This document shows, in pieces, positions 22,120-34,037 of a stretch of 64,000 nucleotides of DNA (the stretch's first letter is position 1; the number at the start of each line of letters is the position of its first letter). The DNA lies in assembly GCA_934045905.1 (NCBI GenBank), contig OW203771.1, positions 2,914,001 through 2,978,000 of the forward strand, in the 5' to 3' direction. Made by a program: the position numbers and the translations under genes. A model generated the notes under the pieces. That model was given only the letters and a program-made list of their open reading frames with translations, made no database searches and was not told where the DNA came from. This stretch comes from Leuctra nigra. Taxonomy: Eukaryota > Arthropoda > Insecta > Plecoptera > Leuctridae.

Positions 22120-24139
22120 CACGAGGTCAGTTCATTGGGAGGCCCAAGTAGAAGTCTCCGATAGATAACTTCATTGTTCACCATAGGAAAACAAGAAAAA
22201 GTGGGCAGGACGAACTAATTTCCAAGATATATTACTTATTAATGTGAGTTAGTCTAGTCCTATCTTTAACATGGCAAGTTGAAAAAACACCGTAGATACT
22301 TTTATTTGTAAATATTAGATTTAAACTACTTTCCGCGGATAGATTTTGCCAAAAAACGTATATGCATTAGTTATTAAGGTATTAATTTAGATATTCATAA
22401 GTAATACACCAACTCATACGTTTTTAAAAGTTAGATACCAAAATCTAAATAATTTTCATAGTAGGTATACCTGCTGTGTTAAAATTTCCACGTTTTCTGA
22501 AGACATTAAATTGAACACTCGATATAAATTAAGAGATATTACAAGATATTTTATGAATCTTTTAATTAAAATATAGTTGTAATGTTGAAAAAATTAATAA
22601 AAAATATAAATGTCAACAAAAAATATTTTTTGGAAATCTTTACTTATCCTAAGGATTTTAAAGAAGAATCTCCGAATTTCACTCTTACTATTGTAAAATA
22701 AAATCACTCTCATTAATCGTTCAAACTCGTAAAAGAAATTGACTTTCATGCTCTGCATCATAATATGACAAGAAAATGTGGTCAACGTGAACTATAATTT
22801 ACAAGATATCACTTTAAGGGCATTCCAGTGGGGTAGGAGATGTTAATTTTAGGGCATATTTTGTAAGGAGATGTTAGTAGAGACTGATATTTAGCGAAAT
22901 CTACCAATTTTGGAAAGTCAAAAAAATATCCGGGACGATTAAAGCTGGAAATAATACGATTCATATAAACAGATCCAACTGAATAACCGTTCAACATAGA
23001 AAGCTGAAACTTGGCATGAATATTCTTAATACATATACGAAAAGAACGACTACGAGTTATTTTTATATTTCGATTGTAATATTTCTAAAATAAAATCGGA
23101 AAGTCCCGGAATTTTTGTATCGAGAAAACCTACATTTTGTATTGCCTGTGGTCAGGGTACAAATGTAGTTATCGACAAAAACTTCTAGTCGATTTTTGCG
23201 CGTATTCATAACGAAGACAATGAGCCCACTTGCAAGTCTCTAGAGTGATCATTGCGGTCGCTGGAGATGTTTGAATGCAAAAGCACACGGATCATACTCG
23301 GATCCCTCGTTTCATGACCTTGTTACTGCTGCTAGTTACTGCTGCTAGTTACCCTTGTTACCCGCCTGTCAGTTGACACTGCATGTAGAGCGCTGTTGCC
23401 AAGTAGGATACAAATAACACGTTGTACGAAATAGGAACCCAATAAAGAATGAATGAAGTGATACAGACAAAATTATAACATTTATGTTTTCATGTAATAC
23501 ATCATTACCTACTTTACTCTAAGAATCGTGTGTTTTAATATTGCATGCGAATTAATATGCGTGTTAAAATTGTTCCGAAATCGTCAGAGAAGCAAATATA
23601 AAATATCTGAAATTTCTTCTTTGATATGTACATTTTGGAAAATATTTCAATACAAGCATACAATGTCAATAACGCTTGAAGATTATTACAGATTTGTCTC
23701 AAAAACTGTTTTTTCATTACTGAAAATAACATAACCACTTTTTTATTGTTGGTCTCAATGTCCATGCTAAAATTTGATGATGATCGGTCAATAACGATTC
23801 CAGATTAAATTTTCAGAAAGAGTTTAATTCATTGCCATTGAGTTTACTTCACGTAGCTCAAATTGAGCTACGTGAAGTAAAAACTACCATTTGAGTTTCC
23901 GATGAAACCAATAGACCGATTTTGCTATAGAAATCAGTTGGTAACCAAACTGGATAGTAATTACTCTTTTGTGAAAAAATTTTATTTCAATGTAATTTTG
24001 TTAAATATGAAACCTTGATTATATCCAAACAGTGATTGGAACATGCAGATGTTTACACAGGGTCCTCTTTGTAATTGTGAAGCTTGTAACCTTATCTCTT
24101 TACCTAACCTGCAAGTATGGATAGGTACCAATTATAAAA
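22120..24139. other. No gene seen; one short perfect palindrome
   Basis: AT-rich sequence, partly repeating phrases of the preceding MITE. No further gustatory receptor exon was recognised. A 39-base perfect hairpin, arms TTTACTTCACGTAGCTCAA, lies at 23843-23881. Confidence 0.5.
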
Positions 24140-25050
24140 CTAGGAAAACGCTCTGTGTATTGCGTTGATGAGCGAGCACGGATACGCGCAACACCTCGAA
24201 CCGAAATTCTGTCTATCAAAAATGTCATTAAAACAGCCAATAATTCTTGAATTTCGTCACAAACTTGTATAAAAATCTACAAATATTCATTAAGTCCCAA
24301 TAACCATGCAAAGTTTTAAGTTGATCGATCGATTGAACCTTTATGATTGAACTGTTCCTTGTATTAAAAAATCACAGGATCTCTTTCAAAAAATATACCT
24401 GGGACCCTCATATAACATTAGTGTGTGTACACAATATCAGATCGATCTGTTGAAAAATGAAAGGTCATTATTATTAGTTTCGCATGCATTTGAAAGTTTC
24501 TACGCCAACTACCTTGGAACTATGAAGATTCGAAGTTGCCGTGATCAACATTTTCGAGAAATTTGACAGCCAACACGCAAAATGTTCGTAAAATGTCGAT
24601 ATCTTTTGGATTTAAACACAGATTAGTCTGAAAATATTCAAAAATACAGATAATGTTGGTCCCCCCAATGATCATGAAAAGTTTTAAGTTGATTGGTCAA
24701 ACGGTTCTAGTTTAAATTTCAAAAACACAGGAAATATGGTTTTAAATTTTAACCAATGTGATGATTCGGCTGAAACTTTGTAAGATTGGGGACAATGTTA
24801 GTCGTAATGACTTGGCAAAATTTCAAATTGATCGGACCAACCAATCGAAAGATATTTTTTTAAAATTTGAACCAATCAGAGGATCATTTTCAAAAACGAC
24901 CCCAGAGACCGCATAGATCACGTTAGTATGTGTGCAAAATTTCAGTTCTATTGATTGTGCGGTTTGACCTGGGCAGTGCAGGCAAAAAAACACAAAAACA
25001 AACAAACAAACAAAAACACACAGAAGAAGTGCCATAATAGTACCGTGCGG

Positions 25051-25305
25051 TTTGATAATGATGGAAATTTAGTGAATCTCTCACTTAGGGATGGTGTTTC
25101 AGAGGTAACCTGCGAAATAAAAACGGAATAAAATAATAATAAAAATAAAAAACTCTGACTCGCAAGAGTTGTATGGCAACCCAACCTGCTGATTAAGAAT
25201 GCGTCCCGGTAGCTTAATGGTTAAAGCATAGGGCCGGAAACCCGAAGGATCTGAGTTCGATTCCCAGTCGGGGTGCGCGTTTTTATTTCGCAGGTAACCT
25301 CTGAA
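25051..25305 (+). mobile_element. Insertion with terminal inverted sequence and a tRNA-like core, 12-bp target duplication
   Basis: AGTACCGTGCGG occurs at 25039-25050 and 25306-25317 around the insert. Inside, TTTCAGAGGTAACCTGCG (from 25097) is the reverse complement of the right end (25279-25306). A tRNA-like sequence lies between the arms at 25201-25276. A 12-bp duplication suggests target-primed (SINE-like) insertion rather than cut-and-paste transposition. Confidence 0.75.
25201..25276 (+). tRNA. tRNA-like sequence (probably SINE-derived, anticodon position GGA)
   Basis: The acceptor arms GCGTCCC and GGGGTGC pair with wobbles. A D-arm AGCTTAATGGTTAAAGCAT and a T-arm GAGTTCGATTCCCAG are present, including the box B core. 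The anticodon loop reads CCGGAAA, with C instead of T at position 33, and would give GGA. A serine tRNA should have a long variable arm, which is absent. It is embedded in a mobile insert, so it is probably a tRNA-derived promoter rather than a working tRNA gene. Confidence 0.55.
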
Positions 25306-25331
25306 AGTACCGTGCGGTGACGCTCGCTCAA

Positions 25332-28300
25332 CAAGAATGATTCATGCCATGTATTCCTAGCAACTCGTGTCCTAACATTATTCAAAATTGCACGAAACCG
25401 AAAAGCCTTTATAAATATGAATTATTTTCATGTACACCCAACAAATCATAAAACGGTATTTGAACGAAACCGATTGGCTGCTGGTCATGTTCCTTGACAA
25501 CCAATCCTTGTTATTATCAATGACATCAGAGCTCACCTACTAGAGGTAGATGATGAGTTAGCATAGACTTCATCGGACGATGCTGTAACATTTTTTTCAG
25601 CCAATCCATTTCTTTCAAATACCGTTTTATCATTTGTTGAGTGATTTGTACCTCGCCCCTGGGATATGTAGAGTGCATAATAGATAGCAACAAATATTTT
25701 GTGGCACTAATGGAATTGGAATATTGAGAATTCAGGTTCCTGCGCTGAGAAAGTTCATAATTAAACCGACCATAATCAATTTATGTATTTTCTTCCAAGT
25801 ATCAATGATTAATTCAGGTGTATTTAGTGTCGAATTGGGGGGGGGGGGCAATGGCATTTTCCATGGGGGTTATTAATAGTTTCAACCTCCTATGGCTAAT
25901 TTGTCCACTTCACCATACACCCATGAGAGATTTAAAAACAGTAGGTACTATGTACCTAAAATAATATCATGTCCAGAGATTTTGTTAATTGGCCATTTGT
26001 CGAGAAAAAAATAGACATAAATAGCGTAAAAATCGCGTAGAAATGCACCAAATTCATTTCTGACTTAGGGCTGTTCGCCCCGGACCCCCCGCATGGTATT
26101 GGGGGCCCTCCCCCCAGACCCCCACCCCATCCATTGACATGGGGCAAGTGTTTTATTTTGTAACAAAACCAATAAGACCATTGGGTGTATATAATAAAGC
26201 CATACACCAAAGGTAATTTCCATATCTTATAAATTGAAATGTCTTTACAGTTACAGTATTTTCATCGAAGGAAGATTTTTTATTTTTTCCATATCAAAAC
26301 AAAATTAAGTACATTTTTGATATTGTGGTAGCTTACTTCTGGATGTGTGATGTTGCGTCAGTTGAAAATAACTAAAACACGAGAACACTGCACGGCATTA
26401 CCTTCATACTCAAGGCCTATACTAATGATTTTGAATTTATTCATACCTGATAATTCATGTTATCACTTATCATTGTATTCTTTTAGTTTTTTGATATTGT
26501 CATTTTATTATTCCTCAGTCGAATGGTTTACTTTGCTTGTTTTTAAGGATCACTATACCGCAATGTTTTATATGCTCGTGGACAAAATAAAGATACATAC
26601 TAAAACTAGAACGTAATGAATGCTATTTGATACTAATGTTGTATCAACATTAGTGATTGTTCCCTTGATTGCTACAGTGCTGTCCTTTTGTCATTCCTTG
26701 TGCTGTACACGGATATACTTCCTGATGTTTTATGTTTATAATATTATGTTGTTGACTTTAGAGAGGGAACTGCATTTGTAAAAAAATATATTTTCAATCG
26801 TGAACATCTAGGTAGGGTACACCTACATTTATCGCTGGCTTTATAACTTGTGATTCTTTACAGTAATTTATAATGATCTATATTACATGAGCGAAACAAT
26901 GGTCCCAATCACAAATGCAAGGAGAGGTGACCGCAAGGGAACGAGCTCATTTAAATATTCTATAGATGAAGATATAATCGTGTGTCCTGTTAAGTATAGT
27001 CTAGTAGAGTTTTGGGGTATCTACCCCAACAATTACAATTCGTTGTTTCTACATTCTGCAGGTATGTTCATGGACTTCTGTCAGCTATTTTGAAATAAAA
27101 CCCGTAAATAAGTTGAGGACAGTAACATTTTGGTTTGGTTTTACGAGAGAATGAGATAGGTACAAAAAAATTTGTGCGTGGAAATGTTGACCGATTACAA
27201 GCTTCTTATCTCCCGGCGACAAGGATGGTATCTGCCAGGACTAGTGAGATTCCTTGGTCGCAAAAGTTCCGTCGCATGAAAATAGCTGTGAAATCTTTCT
27301 TTGGCTGAGTTCATACTGGTGACTGTGACATAATAATTAGCAAATATTAATGACATCAAGACTAATTACAGTAAGTAATAACTAGTGTGATGGGTATACA
27401 TTTAATTTTGTTGGTACCGACGTCATAATCATAATGAATATAGTATTTTTCAAATAAGACATTGTTTTTATGTTATTTGCGGGGCCGTGCGTTCAATCCT
27501 TTAATTTGTGAAGCATAACCAGACAGTAATTAGGACAACGTAAATTGTGTAAAATTCATCTTATAAAACAAATGGACGATAAATCCTGGATTTAATAAAT
27601 GGCCCCAAATTAGGCTTCTTTGTATTTTGCGAGCTAAGTGAGTATTATTTTGATGCAGCTTTCATTATATCCTTTATAGAATACGTTCCATAATTGTACG
27701 TAATTGTATACCTAAAGAAAGTCAAAACTTGGATAGGTAATGAGAGGAGGAAGTGTTTCAAAAGAGGCTAAGGCGTAGTTTATTTGTGTCCCATTTCCAA
27801 TTATGTAATCAGAATAACTAATATTTTTCTTTCATCTTAATTTATAAAATATAATCACAAAAATCAATCCTTTTACCCTAAACCCGCACTCAACAGTGCC
27901 CAGAACAATTGTTAATTTACTCAATATATGACCCTCTTTAAAAAATATTTATAAGATCACCATCATGCGTGGAGTGGTAATAAAGATTGCCTCGGGCACA
28001 TTACTTCGCTGCTGAGTGACAAAATTGCAACATTGCATTCTCGACTCGACTGCCGGCTCCAGCCGAGGCGAGGCTCAGCTTTCGAAGAAACGGTAATAAA
28101 TTATCTTGAATTCAAAACATTGAGGATCAAGTGTTCTGGTTTCAAAACTGTCACAGAGGTACTCTTTCAGTGGCTAACTGCGAGCGACTGAGATTAAAAA
28201 CAGACGTTTCTTGCTTTTATAGAAGGAGAAGAGGGGGGGAATTGGTCTCGTGAGTCATATAATCACATATGGAATGAGAAAATAACCCCTTCGCCCCCTA

Positions 28301-28456
28301 TTTAGGAAAATATAAACAATGATATAAATCGCTGATCGCTGATTGGCTGTGGGAACCCCGTGACCTCACTATAATGGCCTTAATGTTAACTATTAAATTA
28401 TATTAGTTTAAGGTTTAACATTGCAACCATACAGAAAAAGTAAATTGTTGATATTT
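25332..28456. other. Gene-free stretch with repeat fragments
   Basis: The segment at about 25430-25640 belongs to a repeat also present at about 21406-21490, 39150-39335 and 60560-60790 (phrases such as AACCAATCCTTGTTATTATC). G- and C-run blocks lie near 25840 and 26080-26130. A short palindrome around ACTAATGTTGTATCAACATT lies at about 26630. Nothing resembles a gene. Confidence 0.5.
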
Positions 28457-29326
28457 TTGAGCGAGCGTAGCGAGCGTCACCACGGTACTCTTATGGCACT
28501 TTCTCTGTGTGTTTTTTTGTTTTTTTGTTTTTTTGTTTTTTTGTCCGCACAGCCCAGGTTAAACCGCAAATTCAATCGATCTGAAACTTTGCACATATGT
28601 TAACGTAATCTATGCGGTCCCTGGGATCGTTTTTGAACGGGCTCCTGTGATTGGTTCAAGTTTTAGAAAAATTATCTTTCGATTGGTTGGTTTAATCAAT
28701 TTGAAATTTAGCAAAGTCATTGCAACCAACATTGTACCCAATCATAAAAATTTTCAGTCAAATCCTCTCATTGGTTCAAATTTGAAACCATTTTTCCTGT
28801 GATTTTTGACATTTAAACTATAACCGATTGACCGACCAACTAAAAACTTCGCATGGTCATTGGTACCAACATTTAAGGTATTTTTGCCAATTTTCAGTCT
28901 AATCTGTCGTTATTTTCAAAAGTTTTTGTCATTTTAGGGACATTTTGCGTGTTGGCTGTCAAATTCATGGCGACTTCGAATCTTCAGTTCAAGGCAAGGT
29001 AGTTAGAGTAGAAACTTTCAAACGCATAATATGAAACTGATAATGACCGTTCAACACTCGATTTGATATTGTGTACACACACTTATATCATATGAGTGGT
29101 CCCATGTATATATTTTTTGAAGGAGATTTTGTGATTTTTGAAAATTAACACGGAACCGTTCAATCATAAAGTTGATCAATCGATCAACTTAAAACTTTGC
29201 ATAGTTATTTGGACCAATATTTAAGGAGTTTTTGGATATTTTTATACAAGTCTGTGACGAAATTACAGGAGGTGTTGCGCGTATCCGTGCTCGCTCATCA
29301 ACGCGTTACACAGAGCGTTTTCCTAG
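28457..29326. mobile_element. Helitron-like repeat, copy 5 (reverse)
   Basis: It starts TTGAGCGAGCGTAGCGAGCG and ends AACGCGTTACACAGAGCGTT, then TTCCTAG, followed by host T. The T-rich block after GTGTG contains regular TTTTTTG units. It is the same subfamily as copy 6, about 70 bases away in direct orientation. Confidence 0.8.
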
Positions 29327-29394
29327 TTAAAAGTGTATCCCACTTTTAGATTTTTTGACAAACTACTATCGTGTATGTATCAGTTGCAATATTT

Positions 29395-30313
29395 TTGAGC
29401 GAGCGTAGCGAGCGTCACCACGGTACTCTTATGGCACTTTCTCTGTGTGTTTTTTTGTTTTTTTGTTTTTTTGTTTTTTAGTTTTTTTGTCCGCACAGCC
29501 CAGGTTAAACCGCAAATTCAATCGATCTGAAACTTTGCACATATGCTCACGTAATCTATGCGGTCCCTGGGATCGATTTTGAACGGGCTCCTGTGATTGG
29601 TTCAAGTTTTAAAAAAAATATCTTTCGATTGGTTGCTCTGCTCAATTTGAAATTAAGCAAAGTCATTGCAACCAACATTTTACCCAATCATAAAAAGTTT
29701 CAGCAAAATTCTCCCATTGGTTTAAATTTGAAACCATTTTTTCTGTGATTTTTGAAATTTAAACTAGAACCGTTTGACCGACCAACTAAAAACTTTGCAT
29801 GGTCATTGGTACCAACATTTAAGATATTTTTGCCAATTTCCAGTCTAATCTGTCGTTATTTTCAAAAGTTTTTGTAATTCTAGGGACATTTTGCGTGTTG
29901 GCTGTCAAATTCACGGCGACTTCGAATCTTCAGTTCAAGGCAAGGTAGTTAGAGCAGAAAGTTTCAAACGAAATGAAACTAATAATGACCGTTCAACAGA
30001 TTGATCTGATATTGTGTACACACTAATATCATATCATACGAGTGGTCCCAGGTATATTTTTGAACGAGATCCTGTGATTTTTGAAAATTAACAAGGAACC
30101 GTTCAATCATAAAGGTTTAATCGATCAACTTAAAACTTAGCAAGGTTATTGGGACCAATATTTTTGGAGATTTTGGAGATATTTATATAAGTCTGTGACG
30201 AAATTTAAGAATTATTGGCTTTTAATGCCATTTTCGATTGACATAATTTCGGTTCGAGGTGTTGCGTGTATCCGTGCTCGCTCATCAACGCGTCACACAG
30301 AGCGTTTTCCTAG
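29395..30313. mobile_element. Helitron-like repeat, copy 6 (reverse)
   Basis: It is closely similar to copy 5 over its whole length, ending at CTAG (30310-30313) followed by T. Its CTAG end faces the CTAG-type end of copy 7 across about ten bases. Confidence 0.8.
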
Positions 30314-30323
30314 TATTACCTAA

Positions 30324-30948
30324 TAGGAAAACGCTCAGTGTAACGCGTTGATGAGCGAACCTTCGTACTGCATCCGATTTGAAAGTGTTTGCAAGTATCA
30401 GATGATCTACCTTGGAACTGAAGCATCAAGAAGGCAGAGATGAAAATTTAATATACTGCATTTTTCAAATATTTCAAGATTATGGAATTAAATGTCATTA
30501 AAATTACAATAACTTTTGAAAATAACGGCAGAATAGTCTGGAAATTGGCAAAAATACCTAAAATGTTTTAAGTTGATCGGTCAAATGTTTCTAGTATATA
30601 TTTAAAAAATCACAGGAAATATGATTTTAAATTTTAACCAATGAGAGGATTTGGCTGAAACATTGTAAGATTGGGGCCAATGTTGATCGTAATGACTTGC
30701 CAAAATTTCAAATTAATCGGACCAACCAATCGAAAAATATTCTTTTAAATTTTACTAATCATAGGATACCGTTCAATAACGATCCCAGATACAGCTTATA
30801 GATTACGTTATAGTATGTGTGCAAAATTTCAGATCGATTGATTGTGCGGTTTGACCTGGGCAGCAGGCAAAGAAACAAAAACAAAACAAACTCAATCAAA
30901 CACAACACACAGAGAAAGTGCCATAAGAGTACCGTGGTGACGCTCGCT
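30324..30948. mobile_element. Helitron-like repeat, copy 7 (internally deleted)
   Basis: The left end TAGGAAAACGCTCAGTG has lost the C of CTAG. The right end is ACCGTGGTGACGCTCGCT. It lacks several hundred bases of the body relative to copy 3. Confidence 0.7.
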
Positions 30949-31941
30949 TTGAATCTTGATTGTTCTGTTGTTTTTATTCATGTAGTTGCTGGGCTTCTTG
31001 ATGCAACTACGTCATCAGCCAGTACGCTTCTCTACAGCAGGGTTCTCCAGCATGGATCTGCCACTAGCTCTCTATGTAAGTACTCACACCTGAGCTTAAG
31101 GTCCACTAAATCGCCGCTACAACTAGCGCAGCGCCAAAGTCGGAAATTAGGTCGTTATCGTGTAATCTTTTAAAGTGAAAAAAAAATTGAAATAATCTCT
31201 GTAAATAGAAATAGATGTTTTTAAAGATTCATGACTATTAGTATTAAAGCAATTAAAAGTATTGGGATATTTCGTCATGTTTTTGTAAAATTATTACAAA
31301 AGTTCGAAAATTCGAAAAATCGAAAAATCTCGAATTATCGAAACACAAAAACTTTTGAACACTGTAGACAAAAAAAAATACAAAACATTGCGAAATATCC
31401 CAATAATTTTAATTGCTTTAGAAATAGATGATTTGGTGTTGCAAAGGGCGAGGGTTGTGAGGAGTGGAGGGGAGGGGGGGGGGGGGCGTAAGAGTACTTT
31501 TAAGCCCTGCGTATACCTAACGTCACAACTTCTCATTTGTATATAGGAATCAAGATTATAGTAAAACGATCGTTGATGTTGATGTGAATTGTGCAGAGAT
31601 ACATACTTTTATATAATCAGGAGGCAAATAAGTTCACGTGACAGCTCTCAGCCAATGAGAGAGCTGCTCTGGTTTTATCTAACATATTTAAGTATATGTA
31701 AAAGGTATAATTACGTATTTCCAACTTATAATATGTAAACCAATTAAAATGCATAGTTGTCTGAAACTATGTTTCTCTTTGAATTGTAGATGGTGGATTT
31801 CTTCGTCCAGTGTGTTATCATCATGATGGTCTTCCTTTTAGATCCATCACACTAAGAAATGGTTTTGTACACGCCACAAAACGTATCTACACTTGGGCAC
31901 TACTAAAATTGATTGTGCTGAAAATAGCTGAAAATATAAAC
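30949..31941. other. No gene seen; partial palindrome and G-run
   Basis: ATTAAAGCAATTAAAAGTATTGGGATATTTCG (31243-31274, shown here by position) pairs with 31390-31422, forming a hairpin element. Its left arm recurs at the window end (63950-64000). A G-run lies at about 31476-31488. Confidence 0.55.
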
Positions 31942-31945
31942 TTAA

Positions 31946-32474
31946 GGTGCTGCAAGCGCGAGCGATTTTTCTGCTTTTTGTAGACACTTTTTGCGATACG
32001 ATTGGAGACGAAATGGGTAGACCAAATTATTTGAAATTTTAATCGTGATTAGATAAAAGACAAACTTAGGGTTATCCCGTGGTACATTTTTAATTTTTTG
32101 TTTCGTTAATTAGTAATAATTAGTGGATTTTTGGTGAAAATTTAGCTATTTTCTTGTCTCCCTGGGCGCCGTATAAAATTAAATTTTAAAAATTTGCTAA
32201 GGGATAACCCTAAGTTTGTCTTTCATCTAATCATGATTAAAATTTGAGATCAATTAGTTTACGGGTTTGGTCTCCAATCGTATCGCAAATTTCATCGTTT
32301 TGCGCGGTTTTGTTGAATAACCGGCGCCTAATTAACGATGCAATAAGCAAAAATTAAAAAGTGCTACTAATATACTATCAGACTGATCATTTTAACATCC
32401 AGTAAAAGTTACACTCACTTATGAAACAATTTTTCTCTCTCAATTTTCTAAAACGGCCGAACGCTAGTATCACC
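31946..32474. mobile_element. TTAA-flanked MITE, 529 bp, inverted copy
   Basis: TTAA occurs at 31942-31945 and 32475-32478. The ends are GGTGCTGCAAGCGCGAGCG and AACGCTAGTATCACC. It is the same length as the element at 10941-11469 and is its reverse complement with modest divergence. Confidence 0.8.
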
Positions 32475-32929
32475 TTAAACGTGGTCGTTATTATGGCTTC
32501 GACTATTCTTGATATTTGAAAATAAAAATCACTCTGTTTGTTTGACATTTAATTATTAATCAATGTTGCAAAATTTTAAGAATAACGTTTGCTCCCTTTT
32601 TCATTGAAAAGCAGTGCTTAAAATGTAAATGCCAGATCACAAACGCCAACATAATGCTGTATACCCCTCAGAAATACTGTGTCCACTTTGCTCCTTGCTA
32701 AGGATATTGTTATTGTTATAATTATGGAGGAAAGAATTGTATGTGATGTTAAGGTTTGTTCTGTTTTTATCTTAGTGTACTTCATTTAACGATTTTCTGA
32801 GCACTAGACAAACTTATTAATATTGTAATTCATTGTTCATGTTACCTCTCTACTGTCATTTATTAAGGAACCAACAAGAGTATGTGTATAGAAATGATGT
32901 TTGATTTGAATAATTGTAGAACTATTTCA

Positions 32930-33215
32930 CGTTTGATAATAAAATAATATTGAGAATGTAGGTTTCTTTGGAAAACTTCCATGGAGTCAGGATGATATGA
33001 AGCGATGTGCGTTGTGAAAAATATCCGACCGAACCGGGGCTCGAACCCGGGACCTCTCACTTGCCGGGCGAGAGCTCTACCAACTGAGCTACGCTTTCGG
33101 ACGGACGGACATTAGACACAACACACTGATGAGGGTTAGAGATCTCCGAGGAGAATGGAGAGAATGGAATCATTCCATTCTCCTAGGAGATCTCTAACCC
33201 TCATCAGTGCGTTGT
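32930..33215 (-). mobile_element. tRNA-derived SINE-like repeat, copy 1
   Basis: The segment is the reverse complement of 59040-59270. It contains GTAGGTTTCTTTGGAAAAC, a tRNA-like core at 33027-33098, and a GTGTCTAATGTCCGTCCGTC-type flank. The outer part (about 33110-33210) is doubled as a palindrome around TCCATTCTCC...GGAGAATGGA. Confidence 0.65.
33027..33098 (-). tRNA. tRNA-like sequence in the SINE (acceptor mispaired)
   Basis: The minus strand reads TAGCTCAGTTGGTAGAGCTC, then an anticodon loop CCGGCAA (GGC position), then GGTTCGAGCCCCGG (box B). The 5' acceptor GAAAGCG does not pair with the 3' TTCGGTC, so this copy is probably not functional. Confidence 0.5.
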
Positions 33216-34037
33216 GTCAAATAATATTGTGCAATATTGGTCGTAATGTAATTTGATAGTGAATTAATGACATAATGCCATATACAAGTATTATTTCAGC
33301 AAAATATTTTATAGGAACAATATAAAGAAGAACACAATGTCAAATAGAAACGCGATATTTTCAATAAGCTGTACTTGAGCATAGGGATTCAGATATTCAT
33401 TCTGTTGTTTCAAGAATATATTTCAGTTTCAGTTTGAATATTCTTTATTAAGAGTCGACAGTACTCACAGAAAATTTCGATTCCGATGTAAAAAAAATCC
33501 TAGAAATGCATGAAAATGCATTAGCTCTGGGTTGTACGTGACATTTGTGACATTTAATAGTGTGTTGTATGTTGCGTATACTGATGTGAAGTACGTAAGT
33601 TATTTTAATTCAAATATTTAAATCTCAAAATACCATAAAAAGGAGGCCCCTACTTTATTCTTAACGGCTTGACCTATTGTTTTCAAAATTTAACAGCATA
33701 GAGATGAACAGTAAATCTGTGTCTAGTAATCCAAAAAATAATAAAACATGTTTTTCTCGTGTTGAGGAAGTGCTTACATGGGCACTATATGAGTCTATTT
33801 GGCACCTCTGTCCTGAAATAACTAAACAAAAAATAAAACTTTAGGGCTACTAGAGACACAGATCTACTCTTTATCTATAACCTGTGAAAATTAGAAGACA
33901 ATCGGTGAAGCCGTTAAAAAAGTATGGTCCGTTTTGTGCTTCATAAAACATGGATTTCGTCAAGTATTGTAGACTCTTAATAACAAAAACAAAATACATT
34001 TTTTTTACAAACTAAGCCCCGTAGCCAGAATTCGTGA
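33216..34037. other. No gene seen
   Basis: AT-rich spacer downstream of gene B. A polyadenylation-like AATAAA context is not decisive. No open frame of note. Confidence 0.5.

Larger units (their letters stand above)
24140..25331. mobile_element. Helitron-like repeat, copy 4 (split by a tRNA-bearing insertion)
   Basis: CTAG at 24140 begins the unit. Its other end, GGTGACGCTCGCTCAA, is displaced to 25316-25331 by a 255-bp insertion at 25051-25305. The body is shared with copies 5 and 6 in reverse. Confidence 0.75.

Noticed and set aside
25201..25276. A functional serine tRNA gene
   Set aside because: There is no long variable arm, position 33 is C, and the sequence lies in a transposed insert with a target duplication.
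26887..27093. Short frame MSETMVPITNARRGDRKGTS
   Set aside because: It is 68 codons in AT-rich spacer with no domain, no splice context and no second copy for comparison.
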